25,244 nucleotides of DNA from CAZEFK01 sp964511405. Its GTDB lineage: Bacteria; Pseudomonadota; Alphaproteobacteria; Elsterales; Elsteraceae. A program made the position numbers and the translations under genes. Each line of letters starts with the position of its first letter. Position 1 is the stretch's first letter. Below the pieces are notes generated by a model, which was not told the origin of the DNA, did no database searches, and saw nothing but the letters and a program-made list of their open reading frames with translations. Below are positions 6,452 through 13,329 of this stretch, piece by piece. The stretch covers positions 1 through 25,244 of the forward strand of contig CAZEFK010000106.1 of NCBI GenBank assembly GCA_964511405.1, given 5' to 3'.

Positions 6452-7291
6452 CGTCACCGCCTGGGCCAGCGGGCTGTCGGGGCGGCAGAGCTCGAACACG
6501 ATGTCGAAGTGGTTGGTGCCGGATGCCGGCACGAAGCGGGCGCGGCAGCCGGCGGCCTGCGCCGCCGCCAGATAGACCTCGCTCTGGCGCTTGAACTCGT
6601 CGGTCTCGGTCGGGGCATAGGTGACGATGACGTCCATCCCCGGCCGCGGCAGGCGATGGAGCGGGCTGTTGCGGAGGGCCGCCCCGGCGTCCAGCCGCAG
6701 CCATTGGTTGGGCTCGGCCAGCCGGACCGGCTCCAGGTCGTAGAGCCCGCTCATCAGCGTGGCGCTCCTGATTACGTCGCCCGGCAGGCCGGCCGTCTCG
6801 GCCCAGCCGTCGGCGGCGAGCATCGCGGCCAGATGGGCGCCGGCCGAGCTGCCGCCGACATGCAGGCGCCCGGGATCGCCGCCGAAGTCGCCGATATGCC
6901 GCCACACCCAGCCGAGGCCGGCACGGCACTGGCGCACGATCTCGTCGAGGGCCGCGCCGGGCGCCAGGGCGTAGTTGAGCGCGACCACGGCGATGCCGGC
7001 CCGGGTGAAGGCCTCGGCCATGAAGCCGGAGTCGGCGGCGTCGAGCATCCGCCAATAGCCGCCATGGACGAACACCCAGACCGGCGCCGGCCCCGATGTG
7101 GCGGCCGGATAGATGTCGAGCCGCTCGGGCTCGGTCGCGCCGTAGCGGAGGCCGAGGGCGCAAGGCAGGCGCGCCTGCGCCGCCCGCGCGCGCTCGGCAT
7201 AGCCGGCGACGATCGCCTGGAAATCGTCGACGGTCGCCCGAGCATTATATTGGCGGTCGAGCGCCGCCTGGTCGTAGTAGCGATAGATCAT
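6437..7291 (-). CDS. Alpha/beta hydrolase, kynurenine formamidase-like
   Basis: This 284-residue alpha/beta hydrolase carries HGGYW at residues 76-80, the oxyanion motif seen in yeast BNA7- and animal AFMID-type arylformamidases. The nucleophile is Ser149 in GGSSAGAHLA. A likely acid is Asp231 (PTETDEF) and the likely base is His261 (GTNHFDI). These enzymes cleave N-formylkynurenine to kynurenine and formate, and relatives split other aryl amides or esters. It is the last gene of the operon and overlaps livF by ATGA. With a 3-hydroxyanthranilate dioxygenase in the same operon, an N-acyl or N-formyl aminoaryl substrate is plausible. A general carboxylesterase cannot be excluded. The start at 7291 is set by the overlap. 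It acts in the cytoplasm, as no signal is visible. Confidence 0.87.
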   Translation of the reverse strand: MIYRYYDQAALDRQYNARATVDDFQAIVAGYAERARAAQARLPCALGLRYGATEPERLDIYPAATSGPAPVWVFVHGGYWRMLDAADSGFMAEAFTRAGIAVVALNYALAPGAALDEIVRQCRAGLGWVWRHIGDFGGDPGRLHVGGSSAGAHLAAMLAADGWAETAGLPGDVIRSATLMSGLYDLEPVRLAEPNQWLRLDAGAALRNSPLHRLPRPGMDVIVTYAPTETDEFKRQSEVYLAAAQAAGCRARFVPASGTNHFDIVFELCRPDSPLAQAVTAAVG

Positions 7292-7989
7292 AGCCCCACC
7301 AGCCGCTGCACGGTCTCGGCCTCGCGCGCCAGGGCCGCGCCGTCGCCCTGCCACACCGTGCGCCCCTTCTCCAGCACGTGGTGGCGATCGGCGAGCCGGG
7401 TCAGGGCGCGCAGGTTTTTGTCGATCACCAGGATCGACAGGCCCTCGGCCTTGAGCCGGCCCAGGGTCTGCCAGATCTCGGCGCGGATTGTCGGCGCCAG
7501 GCCCTCGGTCGCCTCGTCCAGGATCAAGAGGCGCGGGTTGGTCATCAGCGCGCGGCCGATCGCCAACATCTGCTGCTCGCCGCCCGAGAGCGTGCGCGCC
7601 GGCTGCCGGCTGCGCTCGGCCAGCCGCGGGAACAGGTCGAACACCGCCGGCAAGGTCCAGCGCGCGGCCCCGCCGCGGCGATTGGCGGCGGTCGCGACCA
7701 GGTTCTCGCGCACGGTCAGGGTCGGGAACACCTGCCGGCCCTCGGGCACCAGCCCGACGCCGCGGCGCGCGATCGCCTCGGGGGCCAGGCCCGCCACCTC
7801 GGCGCCGGCCACCGCCACGCGGCCGGCCTGCGGCCGGTTCAGGCCCAGGATCGCGCGCACCGTGGTGGTCTTGCCCATGCCGTTGCGGCCCAGCAGCGTC
7901 GCGACCTCGCCGGGACCGACCGCCAGCGACACGTCGGCCAGGACACGGCTGTGGCCATAGCCGGCCTGCAGGCCCTCGACCCGCAGCAT
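7288..7989 (-). CDS. livF: Branched-chain-type ABC transporter ATPase (LivF-like)
   Basis: This 233-residue ATPase energises the uptake of amino acids or aromatic acids by the Liv-type (HAAT) transporter. Walker A is GRNGMGKT (34-41), a form typical of LivF. The signature is LSGGEQQM and Walker B is LLILDEATEGLAP. The family name reflects the fold; the real substrate is probably not a branched-chain amino acid, given the catabolic neighbours. The ATG at 7989 forms a TGATG junction with the livG stop, which decides the start. It overlaps the hydrolase start by four bases. Confidence 0.93.
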   Translation of the reverse strand: MLRVEGLQAGYGHSRVLADVSLAVGPGEVATLLGRNGMGKTTTVRAILGLNRPQAGRVAVAGAEVAGLAPEAIARRGVGLVPEGRQVFPTLTVRENLVATAANRRGGAARWTLPAVFDLFPRLAERSRQPARTLSGGEQQMLAIGRALMTNPRLLILDEATEGLAPTIRAEIWQTLGRLKAEGLSILVIDKNLRALTRLADRHHVLEKGRTVWQGDGAALAREAETVQRLVGL

Positions 7990-8738
7990 CAAGCGTCCTC
8001 CTCGGCCAGATAGGCGGCGCGGACCTGGGGATCGGCGCGGATCCGCTCAGCGTCGCCGCTGGCGATCAGGTGGCCATAGACCAGCACCGAGATGCGGTCG
8101 GCCAGGCTGAACACCGCGTCCATGTCATGCTCGATCAGCAGCATGGCGATGCGGCCCTTGAGCCCGGCCAGGATCCGGGTCATCGCGCTCGACTCTGTCG
8201 GGCCGAGTCCGGCCATGGGCTCGTCCAGCAGCAGCGCGCGCGGTCCGGTGGCCAGCGCCACGGCCAGCTCCAGCTGCTTCTGCTCGCCGTGCGACAGGTC
8301 GGCGACCGGGACGTCGGCGCGGGCCTCCAGCCCGACCGACGCCAGCGCCGCGCGCGCCGGCTCGACCAGGCTGCGGTCGCCGTGCGCGTCGGCCCAGATG
8401 CGGACGCCATAGCCCTGGCGCGCCAGCACCGCCACCGCGACATTGTCGAGCGCGCTGTTGTCGGGCAGCAGCTGGGCGACCTGGAAGGTCCGCGCCAGGC
8501 CGCGGCGAACCCGCGCCGCCGCCGGCAGGCGCGTGATGTCGGCGCCGTCGAAGACGATGCGCCCGGCGTCGGGCCTGAGCTCGCCCGCCACCTGTGCGAT
8601 CAGGCTGGTCTTGCCGGCGCCGTTGGGCCCGATCAGGGCATGCAGCTCGCCGGGGGCGACGTCCAGCGACAGCCGGTCGGTCACGGTCAGGCCGCCGAAG
8701 CGCTTGACCAGGCCCTCGATCGCCAGCAGCCCGGTCAC
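7989..8738 (-). CDS. livG: Branched-chain-type ABC transporter ATPase (LivG-like)
   Basis: This is the second ATPase of the importer, 249 residues. Walker A is GPNGAGKT (37-44), with Walker B in RALLLDEPMAGLGPTES. The signature reads LSHGEQKQLE, where many LivG proteins have LSYGEQ. The C-terminal EHDMDAVFSLADRISVLVYG is a LivG hallmark. The start is GTG at 8738, which overlaps the livM stop as GTGA; a longer open frame upstream is antisense to livM's frame and not part of the gene. It pairs with LivF to form the cytoplasmic ATPase heterodimer. Confidence 0.93.
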   Translation of the reverse strand: MTGLLAIEGLVKRFGGLTVTDRLSLDVAPGELHALIGPNGAGKTSLIAQVAGELRPDAGRIVFDGADITRLPAAARVRRGLARTFQVAQLLPDNSALDNVAVAVLARQGYGVRIWADAHGDRSLVEPARAALASVGLEARADVPVADLSHGEQKQLELAVALATGPRALLLDEPMAGLGPTESSAMTRILAGLKGRIAMLLIEHDMDAVFSLADRISVLVYGHLIASGDAERIRADPQVRAAYLAEEDA

Positions 8739-9712
8739 CGCCGACCGCCCGGAAGCAGGGCGGCCAGGCCGCCGCGGGTGAACAGCACGGCCATGACCAG
8801 GATCGGGCCCAGGACCAGCTGCCAATCCTCGGTCCAGGCGGCGAGCAGGGTCTCCAGCCCGATCAGGGCGGCGGCGCCCAGCAGCGGCCCGACCAGCGTC
8901 CGCGGGCCGCCCAGGATGACCATGACCATCAGCTCGCCCGAACGGGTCCAGTGCAGCATGTCGGGGCTGACGAAGCGCGCCTGGTCGGCCATCAGCGCGC
9001 CCGCCAGCCCGGCCACGGCGCCGGCCAGGACGAAGGCCGCCAGCTTGGTGCGGTAGGGGCTGATCCCGACCGCCCGCATCCGCCACTCGTTCTGGCGGAT
9101 GCCCCCCAGCACCAAGCCGAAGCGCGAGCGCGCCAGGCGCGCCGAGACCAGCGTGAAGGCCGCCAGCGCCGCTACCGCGACGCCGTGCATGACCACGGGA
9201 TCGCGCAGCGACAGGCCGAACAGGGTGTCGGGGCGGCGCAGGATCAGACCGTCGTCGCCGCCATAGGCCTTCAGCGACACGAACAGGAAGAACAGCATCT
9301 GCGCGAAGGCCAGGGTGATCATGATGAACTGGACGCCGCGCGTGCGCAGGCACAGGGCGCCCAGGACCGCCGCCGCGGCGCCCGCGACCAGCATCGCCAG
9401 CGGTGCTGTGACCAGCAGGCTGCCGGGCCCGGTCTCGGCATAGAGGATGCCGGCGGTGTAGCCGCCGAGGCCGACATAGGCGGCGTGGCCGAAGCTAGCC
9501 ATGCCGCCGCGGCCGAGGATCAGGTCCAGGCTCGCCGCCGCGAGCGCGAACAGGACGATGCGCGTGGCGAGCGTCAGCAGCGCCGGCATGTCGAGCGCGG
9601 CCGTGGCCAGCGGCAGCAGGGCCAGCGCCGCGAACAGCAGCACCAGCCCCAGGCCCGATCGACCGATCGCGGGACCCGCGCCCGCGTCGGCCGCCGCCTC
9701 CGCCCTAGCCAT
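8735..9712 (-). CDS. livM: Branched-chain-type ABC transporter permease (LivM-like)
   Basis: This 325-residue inner-membrane permease has about eight to ten hydrophobic segments. It carries LivM hallmarks: LDLILGRGGMASFGHAAYVG, then GLGGYTAG, RTRGVQFIMITLAFAQM, and AVGISPYRTKLAAFVLAG. The latter contains the coupling-helix region that contacts the ATPase. The N-terminal 15 residues are Ala-rich and probably cytoplasmic. It overlaps livH by eight bases and livG by four, so translation is probably coupled throughout. It forms the membrane channel with LivH. Confidence 0.94.
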   Translation of the reverse strand: MARAEAAADAGAGPAIGRSGLGLVLLFAALALLPLATAALDMPALLTLATRIVLFALAAASLDLILGRGGMASFGHAAYVGLGGYTAGILYAETGPGSLLVTAPLAMLVAGAAAAVLGALCLRTRGVQFIMITLAFAQMLFFLFVSLKAYGGDDGLILRRPDTLFGLSLRDPVVMHGVAVAALAAFTLVSARLARSRFGLVLGGIRQNEWRMRAVGISPYRTKLAAFVLAGAVAGLAGALMADQARFVSPDMLHWTRSGELMVMVILGGPRTLVGPLLGAAALIGLETLLAAWTEDWQLVLGPILVMAVLFTRGGLAALLPGGRR

Positions 9713-10619
9713 GGGCCGGCAGCAGCCCTTGGGGCCGCAGCAACAGGACCACCGCCATCAGCAGATAGACCCCCATCGACGAGAGGCCGGCCGCCAGGGC
9801 ATCGGCCTCCGACCCGGCCATCAGGCCGCGCAGCAGGGCCGGCAGGAAGGCGCGCAGCAGCGTGTCGGCCATGCCCACCAGCAGGGCGCCGGCGACCGCG
9901 CCGCGCACCGAGCCGACGCCGCCGATCACGACCACCACGAAGGTCAGGATCAGGACCTGCTCGCCCATGCCGACCTGGACTGCGAACAGCGGCCCGGCCA
10001 TGACCCCGGCGAGGCCCGCCAGCACCGCGCCCAGGCCGAACACGGCCGTGAACAGCAGCCGGATGTCGACGCCCAGGGCCCGGACCATCTCGCGGTTGGT
10101 GGCGCCGGCGCGGATCAGCATGCCGACCCGGGTGTGGCCGATCAGCGCCCACAGCCCGACCGAGACCAGGATCCCGACCGCCATCACCGCCAGCCGGTAG
10201 GCGGGATAAGGCAGGCCCGGCAGGATCTCGACCGCGCCCCTGAGCAGCGGCGGCACGTCCACGAACACGGGCTGCCGGCCGGCGACCACGGCCGTGGCCT
10301 GGTTCAGGAACAGGATCAGGCCGAAGGTCGCCAGCACCTGGTCCAGGTGGTCGCGGCCGTAGAGGCGGCGCAGCACGACCAGCTCGATCGCCGCCCCCGC
10401 CACGGCCGCCGCGGCCAGGCCGGCCAGCAGCGCCAGCACGACCGAACCGGTGCGCGCCATCGTCAGCGCCGCGCCATAGGCGCCGATCATGTACAGCGAG
10501 CCGTGCGCCAGGTTGATCACGCCCATGATGCCGAACACCAGCGTCAGGCCGGCCGCCAGCAGGAACAGCATGACGCCGAGCTGCAGGCCGTTCAGCAGCT
10601 GCTCCAGCACCAGGGTCAT
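9705..10619 (-). CDS. livH: Branched-chain-type ABC transporter permease (LivH-like)
   Basis: This 304-residue permease starts ..LEQLLNGLQLGVMLFLLAAG and shows the LivH segment TLVFGIMGVINLAHGSLYMI, the family's most recognisable motif. Further hydrophobic segments, VATFGLILFLNQATAVVAG-like loops, and the C-terminal MAVVLLLRPQGL (RPQGL is a strong LivH ending) follow. It lies 13 bases after the binding-protein gene and overlaps livM by eight bases. It forms the import channel with LivM. Confidence 0.94.
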   Translation of the reverse strand: MTLVLEQLLNGLQLGVMLFLLAAGLTLVFGIMGVINLAHGSLYMIGAYGAALTMARTGSVVLALLAGLAAAAVAGAAIELVVLRRLYGRDHLDQVLATFGLILFLNQATAVVAGRQPVFVDVPPLLRGAVEILPGLPYPAYRLAVMAVGILVSVGLWALIGHTRVGMLIRAGATNREMVRALGVDIRLLFTAVFGLGAVLAGLAGVMAGPLFAVQVGMGEQVLILTFVVVVIGGVGSVRGAVAGALLVGMADTLLRAFLPALLRGLMAGSEADALAAGLSSMGVYLLMAVVLLLRPQGLLPAHG

Positions 10620-10632
10620 GGGGTCGACCCGG

Positions 10633-11799
10633 TCACAGCTTGCACTGGTCGCTGTAGGCGTCGCCGCGCTGGGTCAGCACCTTGCCCTGGGTGTGGATGT
10701 TGAGCTTGCCGTCGGCGCCGCGCTCGACCTTGGCGACGTACCAGTCCTGGATCGGATGCTGGTTGGGGCCGAACTTGAAGGCCCCGCGCACCGAGGCGAA
10801 GTCGGCCTTGAGCATGGCCGTCCGGAATTTTTCGGTGTCGGTCACGGTGCCGCCGTCGCCCTTGAGCGCCGCGGCGATCGCCAGCGCCGTGTCGTAGCTC
10901 TGGGCGGCGTAGGAAGTCGGCATGCGGTGGTACTTGGCCTGGAAAGCGGCGACGAAGGCCTTGTTGGCCGGGTTGTCGAAATCGGCGTTCCAGTGGCTGG
11001 TGACCACGACGCCGACCGCGGCATCACCCACCGCCTCCATGGTCGTCCAGTCCATGGACGGCGCCGCGACCACCATCGGCACCTGGCCCAGGAGGCCGGC
11101 CTGCTGGTACTGCTTCAGGAAGGCGATGCCCAGGCCGCCGGGCTCGAACTGGAACACGGCGTCGGGCTTGGCGGCGCGGATCTGGGCCATCTCCGCGGCG
11201 AAGTCGGTCTGATCCAGGCGGGTATAGACCTCGCCGGCCACCTCGCCCTTATAGAAGCGCTTGAACCCGGCCAGCGCGTCCTTCCCGGCCTGGTAGTTGG
11301 GCGCCAGGATGAACATGCGCTTGTAGCCGAGGTTGGTCGCAGCCTGGCCGGCGCTTTCGTGCAGCGTGTCGTTCTGCCAGGACACGACATAGTAGTTCCG
11401 GTGGCAGTCCTTGCCGGCGAAGTTGGACGGCGCGGCGTTCGGGCTGACATAGATCGCGCCGGCATCCAGGATGTCCGGCACCACGGCGCCGGCGACGTTG
11501 GAGAACACGATGCCGGTCAGGAGCCGAATCTTCTCGCTGCCGAGATAGCGGTCGACGATCTGCTTGGCCTGGCCGGGCTTGAGCCCGTCGTCCTCGACCA
11601 GCAGCTGCACCGGCACGCCGCCCAGCTTGCCGTCGTCGCGGTCGATCGCAAGCTGGAAGGCATCGCGGATGTCCTGGCCGAGATAGCCGCCCGGGCCCGA
11701 TAATGTGGTGATCATGCCGATCTTGAGCGGCGACTGCGCCCGGGCGGCGCCCGCCGCCAGCAGCGCCACAGTTGCGGCGACCAGGATCCGTTTCGTCAT
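10633..11799 (-). CDS. Periplasmic substrate-binding protein of the Liv-type ABC importer
   Basis: This 388-residue protein has a Sec signal peptide (MTKRILVAATVALLAAGAARA, likely cut after ARA). It is followed by LKIGMITTLSGPGGYLGQDI, the standard opening of type I periplasmic binding proteins of the LivK/HAAT family. Later segments such as VSWQNDTLHESAGQAATNLG and AAQSYDTALAIAAALKGDGG are typical. There is no lipobox, so it is probably free in the periplasm. It captures the substrate and delivers it to the LivH/LivM channel. Homologues with this length and style often bind aromatic acids, which fits the catabolic genes around it. That is inference, since the pocket residues cannot be assigned by eye. 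A good ribosome binding site (GGAGGGG) precedes the ATG. It starts 22 bases after the dioxygenase gene. Confidence 0.92.
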   Translation of the reverse strand: MTKRILVAATVALLAAGAARAQSPLKIGMITTLSGPGGYLGQDIRDAFQLAIDRDDGKLGGVPVQLLVEDDGLKPGQAKQIVDRYLGSEKIRLLTGIVFSNVAGAVVPDILDAGAIYVSPNAAPSNFAGKDCHRNYYVVSWQNDTLHESAGQAATNLGYKRMFILAPNYQAGKDALAGFKRFYKGEVAGEVYTRLDQTDFAAEMAQIRAAKPDAVFQFEPGGLGIAFLKQYQQAGLLGQVPMVVAAPSMDWTTMEAVGDAAVGVVVTSHWNADFDNPANKAFVAAFQAKYHRMPTSYAAQSYDTALAIAAALKGDGGTVTDTEKFRTAMLKADFASVRGAFKFGPNQHPIQDWYVAKVERGADGKLNIHTQGKVLTQRGDAYSDQCKL

Positions 11800-11821
11800 T
11801 ATGTCCCCTCCCCCGTCTTGG

Positions 11822-12358
11822 TTAGAGCGCCACCCAGCCCGGCGGCGGTTCCTTGCCCGGATGCACCGCGCCGCAATGCCCGCAGGTCCGGGCCGCCGGA
11901 TCGGCGTAGAACGCGGCGAACAGCGGCGGCAGGTCGGTCACGATGTTCTTCAAATGCAGCTCGACCCGATGCACCAGCGCGCCGCAATTGAAGCAGAACC
12001 ATTCGAAGCCGTCGCGGTCTTCGGCGCGCCGGGTGCCTTCGACCACCAGCCCGACCGAATGCGGCCGCGGCCGCTGCGGCGAGTGGCGCATGTGGGGCGG
12101 GATCAGGAACACCTCGCCCTCGCGGATCGGCACGTCCTCGATGCGGCCGCGGTCGTGCAGCTTGAGCACCATGTCGCCGCGGAGCTGGTAGAAGAACTCC
12201 TCGACCGGGTCGTCATGGAAGTCGACGCGCTGGTTGGGGCCGCCCACCACCTGGACCACGATGCCGGTGTCCTGGAACAGGAGCTGGTTGGAGACCGGCG
12301 GCCGCAGCAGGTGCGCATGCTCGTCGATCCAGCGCTGGAGGTTGAACGGGGCCATCAT
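11822..12358 (-). CDS. nbaC: 3-hydroxyanthranilate 3,4-dioxygenase
   Basis: This 178-residue cupin opens the ring of 3-hydroxyanthranilate with oxygen, giving 2-amino-3-carboxymuconate semialdehyde. The residues known from the Ralstonia (Cupriavidus) enzyme are all present three positions earlier: iron ligands His48, Glu54 and His92; substrate-binding Arg44, Arg96 and Glu107. The C-terminal rubredoxin-like metal site is also intact, with Cys122/Cys125 (CFNCG) and Cys159/Cys162 (CGHCG). The strand motif around NQRVDFHDDPVEEFFYQ is a family hallmark. The tandem ATG at 12358 overlaps the previous gene as ATGA. The enzyme is cytoplasmic. Other genes of the kynurenine or 2-nitrobenzoate pathways (decarboxylase, dehydrogenase, deaminase) are not in this window. 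The role assignment is strong; the in vivo substrate could be a close analogue. Confidence 0.95.
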   Translation of the reverse strand: MMAPFNLQRWIDEHAHLLRPPVSNQLLFQDTGIVVQVVGGPNQRVDFHDDPVEEFFYQLRGDMVLKLHDRGRIEDVPIREGEVFLIPPHMRHSPQRPRPHSVGLVVEGTRRAEDRDGFEWFCFNCGALVHRVELHLKNIVTDLPPLFAAFYADPAARTCGHCGAVHPGKEPPPGWVAL

Positions 12359-13329
12359 GACAGCACCCCCGCCGGCACGCGGCCGAGGCCGCAGCCTTCG
12401 AAGGCGGCGCGGGTGGCGGCCCGCTCGGCCTCGGTCAGCGGCAGCATCGGCCGGCGCACCGGGCCGCCCGCCTGGCCCAGCAGCTCCTGCCAGTATTTCT
12501 GGTGGGCCTGCGGCTTGGCGCCCGGCCGCGTGGACTTGAGCGCCGCGCGCACCGGCTCCAAGCTGTCGCGGACGCGCCGGGCCGCCGCCGCCTCGCCGCG
12601 GAACGCCAGGTCGGTGTAGTCGCGCATGCGCCGATCCCCCGCGGTCTGCAGGAGGTAGGGCGGGCTGGAGCACAGATAGAGCCGCCAGCCGAGCTCCAGG
12701 ATGTTGTCCAGCCACTCCTCCTCGGACGCGGTGCTGACCAGCAGCCGGTCGCCGGCCAGGCGGGTGAGCTCGACATACATCGGCCGCGGCACGCTGTACT
12801 TGATCGCGACGATGTTGGGCAGCGCGGCGATGCGGGCGCACAGCTCGGGGCTCATCAGATAGCCGGCGTCGGGATGGCTCCACATCGCGATGCCGATATC
12901 CACCTGCTCGGCAATATGGCGGTAATATTCGTACAGCGTATCGTCGCGGCCGGTCACGAAATGCAGAACCGGACTGTGCACGACAATGAAGTCGGCGCCG
13001 ATCGCCTGGGCGTGGCGCGCGAGATCCAGGACCGTGTCGAGGTTCTGGTCCGAGCAGGACAGGATCGTGCCGGCGCGGCCGGCAGTGGCCTCGACCGCAA
13101 CCTCGAAGCAGCGCTTGCGCTCGGCGACCGACATCGAAAAATACTCGCCCTGCTTGCCGGCCACGAATACGCCGTCGATGCCGAGCGCCTCGACCCAGTG
13201 CCGGATGTTGCCGGCGAAGCCGGCCTCATCAAGCGCCAGGTCCGACGTGAACGGGGTCAGCGCCGCGGCCCAGATGCCGCTGAGCCGCTCGCGGGCGTAG
13301 TCCTTGGCCTCGCGCCTGGTGTACGTCAT
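12355..13329 (-). CDS. Dihydrodipicolinate synthase family (class I aldolase/lyase) protein
   Basis: This is a 324-residue TIM-barrel protein of the DHDPS/N-acetylneuraminate lyase family, which makes a Schiff base between a lysine and a keto acid. The likely lysine is Lys177 in IVAIKYS. The GTTGE-like phosphate/carboxylate loop reads GKQGE (58-62). At the place where DHDPS has its catalytic Tyr (PYYNRP-type loop) this protein has HSPVLHFVT (118-126), so the usual tyrosine is missing. It is therefore probably not a true DHDPS; it may be a hydratase-aldolase or another lyase acting on a ring-cleavage product. It overlaps the molybdenum-hydroxylase gene and the dioxygenase gene by four bases each, which places it firmly in the pathway. 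Its 324 residues exceed the roughly 290-300 typical of DHDPS. Confidence 0.87.
   Translation of the reverse strand: MTYTRREAKDYARERLSGIWAAALTPFTSDLALDEAGFAGNIRHWVEALGIDGVFVAGKQGEYFSMSVAERKRCFEVAVEATAGRAGTILSCSDQNLDTVLDLARHAQAIGADFIVVHSPVLHFVTGRDDTLYEYYRHIAEQVDIGIAMWSHPDAGYLMSPELCARIAALPNIVAIKYSVPRPMYVELTRLAGDRLLVSTASEEEWLDNILELGWRLYLCSSPPYLLQTAGDRRMRDYTDLAFRGEAAAARRVRDSLEPVRAALKSTRPGAKPQAHQKYWQELLGQAGGPVRRPMLPLTEAERAATRAAFEGCGLGRVPAGVLS

Noticed and set aside
7989..9353. Extending LivG upstream to a 454-codon frame
   Set aside because: The extra part is an Arg/Ala-rich shadow of livM; GTG at 8738 with a GTGA overlap gives a normal LivG length of 249 residues.
11822..12883. Extending the dioxygenase gene upstream to 353 codons
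   Set aside because: The added portion is antisense-like shadow of the DHDPS-family gene; the tandem ATG at 12358 with ATGA overlap fits the family length.
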